From Fictibacillus nanhaiensis (GTDB lineage Bacteria; Bacillota; Bacilli; Bacillales; Fictibacillaceae), in NCBI RefSeq assembly GCF_019801215.1, contig NZ_JAHVJO010000001.1:558001-622000 (forward strand): DNA of 64,000 bases, in the 5' to 3' direction. The translations under genes and the position numbers were made by a program. Positions 25,658-34,978 of this stretch are shown here, piece after piece. How positions within the stretch are numbered: the stretch's first letter is position 1; each line of letters opens with the position of its first letter. The notes under the pieces were generated by a model. It had not been told where the DNA came from, made no database searches, and saw only the letters and a list, made by a program, of their open reading frames with translations.

Positions 25658-25775
25658 GTTTGATAGCCTCCTGTATTTTAATGAATTGCTGATATATTTC
25701 CCACTTCAACATAAAGTGAAACAGGGTCTATTGGACTAAACTTTAAGGTTGTAGCTGAATGAATAGATAAAATGC

Positions 25776-25824
25776 AAAAAGGCGCACTGCCACCACATCT
25801 CTAAGGGTGGACAGTACGCCTTTT
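25776..25824 (-). terminator. Terminator after the RND transporter gene
   Basis: AAAAGGCG, ACTG and CACC pair with GGTG, CAGT and CGCCTTTT. On the minus strand it directly follows the RND stop codon and ends in TTTTTGCATTTT. Confidence 0.85.
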
Positions 25825-25826
25825 AT

Positions 25827-28800
25827 TTATGAAGAAGTGTTTGTTTTTTCGCGTTTGGCTTGTCTTCTAAAGAATAGTTCATAAAGCACAGGAACGATAA
25901 TAAGGGTTAACAAAGTAGAAGTAGTCAGTCCTCCGATAACAACGATTGCTAGTCCTTTTGAGATTAAAGTTCCTGATGACGTGGTCAAAGCAAGCGGTAT
26001 GAGCGCTGCAATTGTAGCGAATGCTGTCATCAAGATAGGACGCAAGCGGGTTTTGCCGGCTTCAAGAAGTGCTTCACGAACTGGCATACCTTTCACATCC
26101 CGGTTTTGTCCGATACGGTCTACTAATACGATGGCGTTTGTTGTAACGATACCGATTAACATTAGGATACCAATCATCGCACTAACGGAGAGCGGCTCAT
26201 TGATTAAGAACAAGCCTCCAATTGCTCCAACAGGTACGAAAAGAAGGGAAGAAAGAATAATAAACGGTATACGGGCACGCCCGAATGTAATGAGCATCGT
26301 TAAATACACGAGGCCAATGGCTACAAGCATAGCTAAACCAAGGTCTTTAAATGTATCCATCGTCTCTTCGCTACCTCCGCCGCCTTCTGTAGAAACAGAA
26401 GAAGGAAGATCAACATTATCCTCAACACCCTTTATCACGTCTTGGGTGACCTGTTGTACATTATCTCCTTTTACTTGGGCAGAAACTTGGGCATAGATTT
26501 TGCCATCAAGCTTTTGGATCGCTGTTACGGTTTCTATTTCTGAAACATCAGACACGTCGGAAATTTTCACTGGACCTGATGTACCTAAAACAGTCAACTC
26601 TTTAATCTCTTCAAGAGAGGTTATGGCTTTGTTGTATTCAACCTTAACATTCTTTTCGTTTCCATCGAGTGATAACTCACCAACATCAACGGCTTTCGTT
26701 ACATCAGAAACTGCTCCGAGGACAGCGAAACCTGATACTCCTTTTTCAGCCGCTTTTTCTGTATCAATTGAAACGGACCATTGCTTTTGCGTATCTTTAA
26801 AATTATTTGACACGTATTTTATCGTATCAAGCTTTTTCATGTACGCTTCAACTTGACCAGCCGCTTTTTGTAAGTCATCCAGATCATTGGAATAGAGTTC
26901 AATGCTTACTTCATTGTTTGAAGGCGGACCTCCGCTTGAAACCTCTTGTAAGCTAACAACAGTTCCGTTTGCTTTTTCATCTGTAATCTTTTTAATTCCA
27001 GCTTCAAGTTCTTTTAACTCTTTTTCAACACTTGCTTCTTTTTTAAGGTTCACAAAATAATTCGCTACATTTTGACGTTTTAACCCCGTTTGGAAGTCTC
27101 GTGATCCAATTCCAGCCGTAACATCTTCAATGGTATTCCTTTCTGCTAGGAATTCTTCAACTTCTAAAGAGATTTCATTCGTTTTTGTAACGTTTGTACT
27201 TGCTGGTAACTCGACATTCACAGTCAATGTTTTTTGTTCCTCGTTAGGAAGGAACACCATTCCAAGCGTTGAAGCGAGGAAGAAGGATCCTCCAAGAAGA
27301 ATGAAAGATGTAAGTAATACAAGAAATTTATGATTCAGCGATGCTTTAATTACTTTTACGTACGCTCTTTGCAAAGGTCCGTCCGTTTTTTCTGGCTTAA
27401 CCTTCTTAAAAGCGTATTTAGCAAGAATCGGAACGATCGTTACGGCTACAAGGAGTGATGCCAACAAAGCAAAAACAACGGTTAGTGCAAATGGCAGGAA
27501 GAACTCTCCGGTTACTCCGCCGACAAGACCTAGCGGTAAAAATACGACAACGGTAGTGATCGTTGAAGAAACGATCGCTTTTAAAATTTCACGAGTGGAA
27601 TCAATGATTAATTCATCCCTGTCGAAAACCCCATCTGCTTTTCGAATCCGTCTAAAAATATTCTCGATGACTACGATACTATCATCTACTACACGACCAA
27701 CCGCTACAGCCATTCCGCCGAGTGTCATAATGTTTAGCGTTATGTCCAGGCGGTCTAGGAATATAGCCGAAACGAGTAATGATAGAGGTATGGATATAAT
27801 CGCGATAATCGTTGCACGGAAATTGCGCAAGAATATCAGGACCGCTAATGAAGCGAATAAGGCACCGAACAGTCCTTCTTTAACAAGGGTGTTTACAGAA
27901 TCTTTTATTCCTTCTGCTTGACCAAAGCCGATTGCATAATTCAGTTTATCGTCATACTTATCTTTGTTTAGCACTTCAATTACTTTATCTGCTACTTCTA
28001 CCGTATTGGCATCTTGCTTTTTTGTCACGGCCATCGATAGTGAGGCTTTTTGGTTATAGCGAGTAATTTCGCTTACATCTTCAGATTCTTTAACTTCGGC
28101 AATATCTCCAAGCTTTACCGAAGAAGCTGCAGAGGGAGGAGCACCAGTTGTTCCTGGAGATCCAGATCCGCGAGGTGCTGAAGGAGCTTGCATGCTGCTG
28201 GCAAGCGTAATCTCTTTTAGTTCAGAAACAGTATCTACCGCTTCCTCAACTCGAACAGGAACTGTAATAGAATCATCGGTCACTGTTCCAGCAGGAAAGG
28301 AAAGATCTCTGCTGTTAATTGCATCTTTAACCGTGTTCAAGGTAACCCCGGCAGTCTTTGCTTTTTCACGATCAAGAGTGATGGAAACAAAAGCTTCTTT
28401 AACGCCGCCAACAGAAACGTTGTTCACGCCTTGAATTTTTTTCAGCTCGGGAACCAGTTCATTGTCTACAAACGCTTGAATGTCTTCTCCTTCCTTTTCA
28501 GGAAACAATGAAATATTATAAATGGGAATGGATCCGAATGAAAACCGGCTTACTTCAGGTTCTACATCTTCAGGAAGATCAGTTTCTGAAAGGATGGAGT
28601 TTACTTGATCTTCTACTTCATCCATGTTTGCAGAGAACGGAAAGTCCATACTAATGATAGAAATACTTTCAAGTGACGTGCTTTTAACTGATTTTACATC
28701 CTCAACTTGCTTTAATTGATTTTCCAGTTTGTCAGTAATTTGTTTGTTAACATCTTCAGGTGATGCTCCAGGGTACACCGTCTGGATCGTTAATTGGGGA

Positions 28801-28928
28801 AACTCCACATTTGGAAGTAAATCCACTTTTAAGTTTGTAAACGAAAAAACTCCGCCTACAACGAGCAAAAATGAAAAGATAAAAATTGCGACTGGATTCT
28901 TTAAACTAAATTTTGTTAACCAGTTCAT
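25827..28928 (-). CDS. swrC: RND-family efflux transporter (SwrC/AcrB type)
   Basis: A 1033-residue RND pump. The first membrane segment (residues 10-30) precedes a large extracellular loop, followed by six membrane segments (residues 340-530), a second loop, and six more (residues 860-1015). The proton-relay region is in GGMAVAVGRVVDDSIVVIEN, with the paired aspartates. B. subtilis SwrC (YerP), which confers surfactin resistance and supports swarming, is the closest analogue; such Gram-positive pumps lack a separate outer-membrane channel. No membrane-fusion protein is adjacent. Expression is probably controlled by the divergent PadR regulator. Confidence 0.85.
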   Translation of the reverse strand: MNWLTKFSLKNPVAIFIFSFLLVVGGVFSFTNLKVDLLPNVEFPQLTIQTVYPGASPEDVNKQITDKLENQLKQVEDVKSVKSTSLESISIISMDFPFSANMDEVEDQVNSILSETDLPEDVEPEVSRFSFGSIPIYNISLFPEKEGEDIQAFVDNELVPELKKIQGVNNVSVGGVKEAFVSITLDREKAKTAGVTLNTVKDAINSRDLSFPAGTVTDDSITVPVRVEEAVDTVSELKEITLASSMQAPSAPRGSGSPGTTGAPPSAASSVKLGDIAEVKESEDVSEITRYNQKASLSMAVTKKQDANTVEVADKVIEVLNKDKYDDKLNYAIGFGQAEGIKDSVNTLVKEGLFGALFASLAVLIFLRNFRATIIAIISIPLSLLVSAIFLDRLDITLNIMTLGGMAVAVGRVVDDSIVVIENIFRRIRKADGVFDRDELIIDSTREILKAIVSSTITTVVVFLPLGLVGGVTGEFFLPFALTVVFALLASLLVAVTIVPILAKYAFKKVKPEKTDGPLQRAYVKVIKASLNHKFLVLLTSFILLGGSFFLASTLGMVFLPNEEQKTLTVNVELPASTNVTKTNEISLEVEEFLAERNTIEDVTAGIGSRDFQTGLKRQNVANYFVNLKKEASVEKELKELEAGIKKITDEKANGTVVSLQEVSSGGPPSNNEVSIELYSNDLDDLQKAAGQVEAYMKKLDTIKYVSNNFKDTQKQWSVSIDTEKAAEKGVSGFAVLGAVSDVTKAVDVGELSLDGNEKNVKVEYNKAITSLEEIKELTVLGTSGPVKISDVSDVSEIETVTAIQKLDGKIYAQVSAQVKGDNVQQVTQDVIKGVEDNVDLPSSVSTEGGGGSEETMDTFKDLGLAMLVAIGLVYLTMLITFGRARIPFIILSSLLFVPVGAIGGLFLINEPLSVSAMIGILMLIGIVTTNAIVLVDRIGQNRDVKGMPVREALLEAGKTRLRPILMTAFATIAALIPLALTTSSGTLISKGLAIVVIGGLTTSTLLTLIIVPVLYELFFRRQAKREKTNTSS

Positions 28929-28956
28929 GGCTTCCTCTCCTAATCAAAAGTAATCT

Positions 28957-28972
28957 ATGTGTATTTTCACAT
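28957..28972. promoter_or_regulatory. PadR-type operator between the RND gene and padR
   Basis: ATGT, eight bases, ACAT, inside the longer inverted repeat TATGTG/CACATA (28956-28973). This equals the ATGT-N8-ACAT consensus of PadR-family regulators. It lies just downstream of the -10 element of the RND promoter, a position suited to repression. Confidence 0.72.
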
Positions 28973-28985
28973 ATGTATAGTTACA

Positions 28986-29014
28986 ATATAATAAAAGGAA
29001 CTGTTTTTTATCAA
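28986..29014 (-). promoter_or_regulatory. Sigma-A-type promoter of the RND transporter gene
   Basis: Minus strand: TTGATA (29014-29009), 17-nt spacer, TTATAT (28991-28986). The transcription start would fall next to the PadR operator. Confidence 0.6.
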
Positions 29015-29085
29015 GTAATATGATCAAAGATTTGTGAAAAGTATGTTACAATGCAAAACAGTACATTTAGAAAGAAGGGTAACAA

Positions 29086-29625
29086 ATGGCGTTAAGGTAT
29101 GCGCTATTAGGATTATTAGCGAAAAATGAAGCGACTGGTTATGAGCTGAATCAGCAGTTCAAAGAAACGGTAGTGCATTTTTGGATGGCACACCACACAC
29201 AGATCTACAGAGAGCTTTTAAAGATGGAAGAAGAAGGGCTTGCTACGTCTACAACGATCCAACAAAGTGATTATCCAGATAAAAAAATTTATAAGATTAC
29301 CGATAACGGGTTCCAAATGCTGCTGGAATGGATGTTAAATAAACCTGTAACAATTCCTAAGCTGAAGGATGACCTTCTTTTACGCGTTTCTATGTTTCAC
29401 TTTCTTCCTGCAAAACAAGCTATTTCTTTATTGGAAAAAAGCAAAGAACACCATCAGATGGGACTCATGATGACGAAGAAATGGCGGGAAGAGCATTTTC
29501 CAGAAGGCACTTATGGACAGAACGAACTAGGTGAATATTTAACGAGTGAATTTGGTGTGCGTTATATGGAAAGCTGGCTATCCTGGTGTGATTGGGCAAT
29601 TGAGGAACTGAAAAAGAAAGGGTGA
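29086..29625 (+). CDS. PadR-family transcriptional regulator
   Basis: A 179-residue PadR protein of the larger (subfamily 1) type: N-terminal winged helix (LRYALLGLLAKNEATGYELNQQF, HTQIYRELLKMEEEGL, wing DKKIYKITDNG) and a C-terminal helical dimerisation domain. PadR proteins repress detoxification and efflux genes and release on binding the toxic compound. Divergent orientation and the ATGT-N8-ACAT site indicate that it controls the RND pump. The inducer is unknown. Confidence 0.88.
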   Translation: MALRYALLGLLAKNEATGYELNQQFKETVVHFWMAHHTQIYRELLKMEEEGLATSTTIQQSDYPDKKIYKITDNGFQMLLEWMLNKPVTIPKLKDDLLLRVSMFHFLPAKQAISLLEKSKEHHQMGLMMTKKWREEHFPEGTYGQNELGEYLTSEFGVRYMESWLSWCDWAIEELKKKG

Positions 29626-29632
29626 AAAAAGG

Positions 29633-29971
29633 ATGGAAATTTCATTTACAAGAGCAGCACTAGAACGGCTGAAAAGTAAGAGGCAAGGTAAAGAAGGATT
29701 CATAAAACTTAAGCATGATACAGAAGGATGCGGCTGTGTAGTAAGTGGAGTATCCGCACTTTGGCTTGTTGATCAAATAGAGCCTAATGATACGAAAATA
29801 TCGACAAATGGACCAGATGTTTATATGGAATACAATACTGAAGTTTTCTTTGATCAAAAAATGAGTATTGATGCACAGCCAGGCAATCACTTTTCATTGA
29901 AAAGTCCAGCAGAAATCTTAAATTCTTCTATGAAATTTTATGATCAAACGAAACAAAACACAGGCAGCTAA
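29633..29971 (+). CDS. yqkB: HesB/IscA-like iron-sulphur biosynthesis domain protein (YqkB)
   Basis: A 112-residue protein with the Fe-S_biosyn (HesB-like) fold and the cysteine motif GCGC near residue 35 (DTEGCGCVVSGV), as in B. subtilis YqkB. It lacks the two C-terminal cysteines of canonical IscA/SufA, so it is not a standard A-type carrier; role unknown. It follows padR by 7 nt and is probably co-transcribed. Its stop codon lies in the loop of the terminator. Confidence 0.82.
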   Translation: MEISFTRAALERLKSKRQGKEGFIKLKHDTEGCGCVVSGVSALWLVDQIEPNDTKISTNGPDVYMEYNTEVFFDQKMSIDAQPGNHFSLKSPAEILNSSMKFYDQTKQNTGS

Positions 29972-29988
29972 TAGCCTGTGTTTTTTTA
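29957..29988 (+). terminator. Rho-independent terminator at the end of yqkB
   Basis: AACACAGGC and GCCTGTGTT (9 bp) followed by a T run; the TAA of yqkB is in the loop. Confidence 0.9.
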
Positions 29989-29993
29989 TGAGC

Positions 29994-30902
29994 TCACTGA
30001 TGCTGAGAAACGTTTTTTAAAAGACTAAATTGTTTACTTGAAACAGGTTTAGAAAGAAGTGGAGAGATGTAGGCGACTGCAGCTAGTAATTTATCCATAT
30101 GAATGCCAGTTGATATTCCCATCTGAGAAAGCATGTAGACAACATCTTCAGAAGCGACGTTTCCTGATGCCCCAGGTGCAAAAGGGCAGCCTCCAAGGCC
30201 TCCAGCGGATGTATCAAACCGGTCGATTCCAGCTTGCATACTTGCAAATATATTTGCAATAGCCATTCCGCGTGTATCATGAAAGTGAGCAGTAAGAAGT
30301 GTAGTAGCACGTAAATGATGCTTCAGAAGGGTGAACAATTCATAAGAATCTCTAGGGTTTGCCATTCCAATCGTATCGGCAACACTTAATTCATCCACGC
30401 CCATCTCTTCAAAGTCCTGACAAACTTTTAATACGTCGTTTTCATCAATTCGTCCTTCAAAAGGACAATAAAAACTAGTGGAGATACATGCTCTTACAAA
30501 ATAGCCTTTTCGTTTCAGATTCTCGATCAGCGGCCTTAATTCATTCATGCTCTCTTCAGTCGTTTTATTAATATTTTTCTGGTTGAACGTATTACTTACT
30601 CCAACGAATACAGCAACATGCTTCACACCAGATTCTGTTGCTAGTTCAATTCCTTTTTTGTTTGGTGCAAGTACAAAATTCCGAGCATCATCCAGACAGT
30701 TTTCAACCACAGTTTCTGCGTCCTGCATTTGCGGAACCCATTTAGGGGACACGTATGAGGTGAGCTCCATTTCTTGAAAACCTGCATTCTTTAATAATGA
30801 GATGAACTCAATCTTATTCTTTGTTGGGATAAAATTCTTTTCATTCTGAAGTCCGTCCCTTGGTCCAACTTCAATCAACGTGACTCTTTCGGGCAGTTCC
30901 AT
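29994..30902 (-). CDS. yngG: Hydroxymethylglutaryl-CoA lyase
   Basis: A 302-residue TIM-barrel lyase splitting HMG-CoA into acetyl-CoA and acetoacetate, the last step of leucine degradation. The N-terminal EVGPRDGLQNE, the metal-binding HFHDTRGMA and the conserved GGLGGCPFAPGASGN containing the catalytic Cys are visible. The ATG at 30902 is preferred (AAGGAGGGG upstream); the frame stays open another 52 codons, through its own promoter. The acetoacetate would be handled by the divergent scoAB-thiolase operon. Confidence 0.92.
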   Translation of the reverse strand: MELPERVTLIEVGPRDGLQNEKNFIPTKNKIEFISLLKNAGFQEMELTSYVSPKWVPQMQDAETVVENCLDDARNFVLAPNKKGIELATESGVKHVAVFVGVSNTFNQKNINKTTEESMNELRPLIENLKRKGYFVRACISTSFYCPFEGRIDENDVLKVCQDFEEMGVDELSVADTIGMANPRDSYELFTLLKHHLRATTLLTAHFHDTRGMAIANIFASMQAGIDRFDTSAGGLGGCPFAPGASGNVASEDVVYMLSQMGISTGIHMDKLLAAVAYISPLLSKPVSSKQFSLLKNVSQHQ

Positions 30903-30920
30903 ATTTGTAAAAACCCCTCC

Positions 30921-30935
30921 TTGAAAGCGTTTCCT
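30921..30935 (-). promoter_or_regulatory. Candidate cre (CcpA) site of the HMG-CoA lyase gene
   Basis: TTGAAAGCGTTTCCT fits the degenerate cre consensus WTGNAANCGNWNNCW at every position. It lies immediately downstream of the lyase promoter, where CcpA would block transcription in rich sugar. Confidence 0.6.
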
Positions 30936-30942
30936 ATTTATT

Positions 30943-30972
30943 ATTCTACCTGTATAAATTCGTTGGTTGCAA
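30943..30972 (-). promoter_or_regulatory. Promoter of the HMG-CoA lyase gene
   Basis: Minus strand: TTGCAA (30972-30967), 18-nt spacer, TAGAAT (30948-30943). The -35 hexamer is its own reverse complement and is shared with the divergent promoter. Confidence 0.5.
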
Positions 30973-30997
30973 TACATTTCAATTATTATGGTATGAT
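30967..30997 (+). promoter_or_regulatory. Promoter of the thiolase-scoAB operon
   Basis: TTGCAA (30967-30972), a 19-nt spacer (longer than ideal) and TATGAT (30992-30997). Confidence 0.45.
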
Positions 30998-31004
30998 ATA
31001 AAGG

Positions 31005-31019
31005 AATTTTCTGAATAAT
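31005..31019 (+). promoter_or_regulatory. Candidate CodY box upstream of the thiolase-scoAB operon
   Basis: AATTTTCTGAATAAT matches the CodY consensus AATTTTCWGAAAATT at 13 of 15 positions. It lies just downstream of the presumed transcription start. CodY represses amino-acid catabolism while branched-chain amino acids and GTP are plentiful. Confidence 0.6.
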
Positions 31020-31048
31020 ACATAGGTTTTTAGAGGAGGAGATCGCAA

Positions 31049-32248
31049 ATGGTTTCAAGAGAGAGAGACGCCGTCATTGTAAGCGCTGTCAGAACGCCGA
31101 TCGGAAGTTTTATGGGAAGTCTTAAAACGGTAGCAGCGACAGAATTAGGAGCAATTGCCATTAAAGACTCTTTAAAAAAGGCAGGCATACCCTATGATGC
31201 AGTTGATGAGGTCATCATGGGTAACGTCCTCCAAGCTGGACTAGGGCAGAACCCAGCTCGTCAAGCAGCGATTAAAGCAGGACTGCCTATTGGCGTATCC
31301 AGTATGACGATTAATAAAGTTTGTGGTTCCGGTTTAAAAGCTCTACATCTTGCTTGTCAGTCCATATGGCTAGATGAAGCAGACACGATCGTGTGCGGCG
31401 GAATGGAAAACATGAGCCAAGCACCTTACTTGTTAAACGGGGCAAGAGACGGACTTCGTATGGGTAACGCTCCTATGGTCGATTCCATGATTCAAGATGG
31501 CCTATGGTGTGCGTTTGGAGATTATCACATGGGGATCACTGCTGAAAATCTTTGTGAAACACACTCACTGTCACGTGAGGAACTTGATGAATTTGCAGCA
31601 GAGAGCCAAAGAAAGTGTGCAGAAGCGCAAGAAAAAGGAAAGTTTGATGATGAGATCATTTCAGTGGAGATTCCCAAGCGAAAAGGAGATTCATTGATCA
31701 TAGATAAAGACGAATATCCTAAAGCTGGTTCTACAGCGGAAAAATTAGGGAGCTTAAGGCCAGCGTTTAAAAAAGACGGAATGGTGACAGCAGGAAATGC
31801 ATCAGGTATCAATGACGGAGCAGCGGCTCTCGTTGTGATGAGCAGAAAAAAAGCGGAAGAGCTTGGGTTGAAGCCGCTTGCTGTAGTGAAGGCAAACGCA
31901 AGTGCAGGTGTTGCTCCTGAAGTAATGGGAATCGGACCTGTTGAAGCGGTGAAAAAAGTATTGAACAAAACAAACATGACGATGGATGATATGGATCTCG
32001 TAGAAGCCAACGAAGCTTTTGCCAGTCAATCGTTAGCGGTTGGAAAAGATCTCGGTTTTAATAGAGAAAAACTAAATGTGAATGGCGGTGCAATAGCGCT
32101 TGGTCACCCGATTGGGGCAAGCGGTGCGAGAATCGTAGTTACATTGCTACATGAGATGAAAAGAAGAAAATCAAAAAATGGACTAGCAACACTCTGTATT
32201 GGAGGAGGCCAAGGAGTAGCCTCTATCTTTGAAAACGAAGAAGCTTAA
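31049..32248 (+). CDS. Acetyl-CoA C-acetyltransferase (thiolase), first copy
   Basis: A 399-residue thiolase. The acylated Cys is in [14 protein letters not shown], the catalytic His in [17 protein letters not shown] and the second Cys in LCIGGGQG. With scoAB downstream it would cleave acetoacetyl-CoA to two acetyl-CoA; the reverse condensation is also possible. Start ATG at 31049 with GGAGGAG upstream. It is the first gene of a five-gene operon and differs in sequence from the thiolase at 34979. Confidence 0.9.
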   Translation: MVSRERDAVIVSAVRTPIGSFMGSLKTVAATELGAIAIKDSLKKAGIPYDAVDEVIMGNVLQAGLGQNPARQAAIKAGLPIGVSSMTINKVCGSGLKALHLACQSIWLDEADTIVCGGMENMSQAPYLLNGARDGLRMGNAPMVDSMIQDGLWCAFGDYHMGITAENLCETHSLSREELDEFAAESQRKCAEAQEKGKFDDEIISVEIPKRKGDSLIIDKDEYPKAGSTAEKLGSLRPAFKKDGMVTAGNASGINDGAAALVVMSRKKAEELGLKPLAVVKANASAGVAPEVMGIGPVEAVKKVLNKTNMTMDDMDLVEANEAFASQSLAVGKDLGFNREKLNVNGGAIALGHPIGASGARIVVTLLHEMKRRKSKNGLATLCIGGGQGVASIFENEEA

Positions 32249-32264
32249 AAAGGAGAGATGGAAG

Positions 32265-32957
32265 ATGAAACCTGTACTCGATTCAGCAGTAAAAGCTGTA
32301 GAAGATATTAAAGATGGATCCACACTATTAGTTGGGGGATTCGGACTAGTTGGAATACCTGAAAATTTAATTCTTGCCTTAGTGGAAAAAGGGACAAAAG
32401 ATCTAACCGTTATCTCTAACAACTGTGGCGTTGATGATTGGGGACTTGGGCTGTTGCTTAAGAATAAACAGATCAAGAAGATGGTAGGTTCATATGTTGG
32501 TGAGAATAAAGAGTTCGAAAGACAAGTATTATCAGGTGAAATCGAAGTTGATCTTATCCCGCAAGGCACTCTTGCGGAACGAATTCGTGCGGGCGGAGCT
32601 GGTATTCCAGCGTTCTATACACCAGCAGGCGTTGGTACACCTATTGCAGAAGGGAAAGAGACACGTTCGTTCAACGGCAAAGAATACTTGTTAGAAGAAG
32701 GAATCGTTGCAGATTTCAGCTTAATTCGTGCTGCCAAAGGAGATAAAGCAGGAAACTTAATCTATAACAAAACAGCTCGGAATTTTAATCCTATGATCGC
32801 TGCAGCGGGAAGTGTGACGATCGCAGAAGTAGAAGAACTTGTTGAGATCGGTGAATTGCATCCTGACCACATTCACACACCTGGTGTATACGTACAAAAG
32901 ATGATCGTTGGAACACAAGAAAAACGCATTGAACGACTGACAGTAAAACAAGGGTAA
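32265..32957 (+). CDS. scoA: Succinyl-CoA:3-ketoacid CoA-transferase subunit A
   Basis: A 230-residue type I CoA-transferase alpha subunit: [16 protein letters not shown] near the N-terminus, [23 protein letters not shown] in the middle. With ScoB it moves CoA from succinyl-CoA to acetoacetate. The ATG at 32265 is chosen with GGAG 9 nt upstream; the frame is open 12 codons further back, overlapping the thiolase end. Confidence 0.92.
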   Translation: MKPVLDSAVKAVEDIKDGSTLLVGGFGLVGIPENLILALVEKGTKDLTVISNNCGVDDWGLGLLLKNKQIKKMVGSYVGENKEFERQVLSGEIEVDLIPQGTLAERIRAGGAGIPAFYTPAGVGTPIAEGKETRSFNGKEYLLEEGIVADFSLIRAAKGDKAGNLIYNKTARNFNPMIAAAGSVTIAEVEELVEIGELHPDHIHTPGVYVQKMIVGTQEKRIERLTVKQG

Positions 32958-32972
32958 GAGGAGGAAGCCTAT

Positions 32973-33626
32973 ATGAACATTAGAGAAAGAATTGCAAAAC
33001 GAGCAGAAAAAGAGATCGAATCCGGATTTTATGTAAACTTAGGGATAGGTATGCCTACAATGGTTGCCAATTTTATTTCAGACAATAAAGAAGTCGTACT
33101 CCAGTCGGAAAACGGATTGCTTGGCATCGGCCCTTATCCTTTAGAGAGTGAGGTTGATCCTGACCTGATTAATGCGGGTAAAGAAACGGTGACTGCAATT
33201 AAAGGCGCATCATACTTTGACAGCTCTGAATCATTCGCCATGATCCGAGGCGGACATATTGATATAGCGATTCTAGGCGGAATGGAAGTTTCAGAGAATG
33301 GTGACCTTGCAAACTGGATGATCCCGGGCAAGATGATCAAAGGAATGGGCGGCGCCATGGACCTTGTTCACGGAGCCAAAAAAATAATTGTTATCATGGA
33401 ACATGTTAACAAAGCTGGTGAAAGTAAGATTTTAAAGAAATGTCAGCTTCCTTTAACAGGAAAAGGTGTGGTTGAACGGATTATTACAGACCGTGCTGTT
33501 ATGGACGTTACCAAGAACGGACTTTTATTGAAAGAAGTAGCAGAAGGTTATTCTGTGGACGATGTTTTGCAATCAACAGAAGCTAAGCTTACAGTCTCCG
33601 AAGATATAAAGCTAAACGCTTATTAA
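32973..33626 (+). CDS. scoB: Succinyl-CoA:3-ketoacid CoA-transferase subunit B
   Basis: A 217-residue beta subunit carrying the catalytic Glu that forms the CoA thioester ([12 protein letters not shown], near residue 47). The early motif [11 protein letters not shown] and [14 protein letters not shown] are typical. It follows scoA by 15 nt with GGAGGAAG as ribosome-binding site. Confidence 0.93.
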   Translation: MNIRERIAKRAEKEIESGFYVNLGIGMPTMVANFISDNKEVVLQSENGLLGIGPYPLESEVDPDLINAGKETVTAIKGASYFDSSESFAMIRGGHIDIAILGGMEVSENGDLANWMIPGKMIKGMGGAMDLVHGAKKIIVIMEHVNKAGESKILKKCQLPLTGKGVVERIITDRAVMDVTKNGLLLKEVAEGYSVDDVLQSTEAKLTVSEDIKLNAY

Positions 33627-33644
33627 GAAGAGGAGGAGATTCCT

Positions 33645-34961
33645 ATGTTTCAAACATTGACCCGCGCCTCAAATAAATTGATGCAGCGGTATTTACCTGA
33701 TCCTTTTATTTTCGTTATTTTACTTACAGCAGTTGTGTTTTTGCTCGGGTTGATGGTCACAGGTCAGTCTCCTGTTAACATGGTTTCCTTTTGGGGGGAC
33801 GGGTTTTGGAAGCTCCTTGAGTTTTCCATGCAGATGGTGCTTATTTTAGTAACGGGCTATGTTTTGGCGAGTTCTCCATTCTTTAAAAAGATGTTAAGAA
33901 AGCTTGCATCTCTCGCTAAAACGCCAGGTCAGGCTATTATTAGTGTTACCGTTGTTGCACTGTTAGCGAGCTGGATCAACTGGGGTTTTGGTCTAGTCAT
34001 TGGAGCCATTTTCTCTAGGGAGCTTGCTCGTCAGGTTAAGAATACCGATTACCGTTTATTAATTGCGAGTGCATACAGTGGCTTTGTTGTTTGGCACGGG
34101 GGGTTATCCGGTTCTATTCCACTCACGATTGCGACACCTGGGCACTTTATGGAAAAGACGATGGGCGTTATTTCTACGAGTGAGACGCTATTTGCTCCTT
34201 TTAACCTTTTTATTCTCGGAGCGTTGTTCATTATCTTGCCATTGACCAATCGTCTAATGATGAATAAGGAACAAACGTATCAGATCGATTCCTCGCTGCT
34301 TGATGAGAGTGCTGAAGCAGCGGCTATAGCTGAGACAGACTCACCTGCTGATAAACTTGAAAACAGCATATGGTTGTCAATAATTATTGGAAGTTTAGGA
34401 CTGTCTTATGTTTTTTACTTTTTTGCAAAAAACGGATTCAATTTAAACATCAACCTAGTAAATTTCATTTTCTTGTTTTTAGGAATCCTTCTTCATAAAA
34501 CACCTAGAAACTACATAAACAGTGTAGCGGAAGCCGTTAAGGGTGCGAGCGGCATTATTATTCAATTCCCGTTCTATGCAGGGATCATGGGCATGATGGT
34601 AGGGTCTGGTCTAGTCACAGAAATGTCCGAATGGTTTGTTGCGATTTCCAACGAATATACGTTGCCATTGTTCACCTTTTTAAGTGCAGGAATTGTCAAC
34701 ATGTTCGTGCCATCAGGTGGGGGGCAGTGGGCTGTACAGGCACATGTAGTGCTTGATGCGGCTAATGCGCTGGGTGTATCACAAGCTAAAACAGCGATGG
34801 CCGTAGCCTGGGGTGATGCATGGACGAATTTGATTCAGCCATTCTGGGCTCTTCCTGCTCTTGCCATTGCCGGATTAAAAGCAAAGGACATTATGGGATT
34901 CTGTTTAATCGTTCTTTTTGTTAGCGGCATTGTCATTTGCGCTGGTTTCTTAATCTTTTAA
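33645..34961 (+). CDS. atoE: Short-chain fatty acid transporter (AtoE family)
   Basis: A 438-residue membrane protein with roughly ten to twelve segments, matching the AtoE/ScfA family (N-terminus RASNKLMQRYLPDPFIFVILL; conserved FVPSGGGQWAVQ and AWGDAWTNLIQPFWALP). It probably imports acetoacetate or short-chain fatty acids for the neighbouring CoA-transferase. It is preceded by scoB at 18 nt and its 3' end is 17 nt before the second thiolase. Confidence 0.88.
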   Translation: MFQTLTRASNKLMQRYLPDPFIFVILLTAVVFLLGLMVTGQSPVNMVSFWGDGFWKLLEFSMQMVLILVTGYVLASSPFFKKMLRKLASLAKTPGQAIISVTVVALLASWINWGFGLVIGAIFSRELARQVKNTDYRLLIASAYSGFVVWHGGLSGSIPLTIATPGHFMEKTMGVISTSETLFAPFNLFILGALFIILPLTNRLMMNKEQTYQIDSSLLDESAEAAAIAETDSPADKLENSIWLSIIIGSLGLSYVFYFFAKNGFNLNINLVNFIFLFLGILLHKTPRNYINSVAEAVKGASGIIIQFPFYAGIMGMMVGSGLVTEMSEWFVAISNEYTLPLFTFLSAGIVNMFVPSGGGQWAVQAHVVLDAANALGVSQAKTAMAVAWGDAWTNLIQPFWALPALAIAGLKAKDIMGFCLIVLFVSGIVICAGFLIF

Positions 34962-34978
34962 AAGAGGTGCATAATGAG

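Noticed and set aside
27130-28953. Several open frames antisense to the RND transporter gene
   Set aside because: They have low-complexity Ser/Thr-rich translations, no ribosome-binding sites and lie wholly within a conserved gene on the other strand.
29043-29066. Second PadR-like site ATGT..ACAT in front of padR
   Set aside because: The half-sites are 16 bases apart, not 8, and the arms are not otherwise complementary.
31525-32010. A 161-codon frame antisense to the first thiolase gene
   Set aside because: Shadow frame of a well-conserved gene; Ser/Ala-rich translation without motifs.
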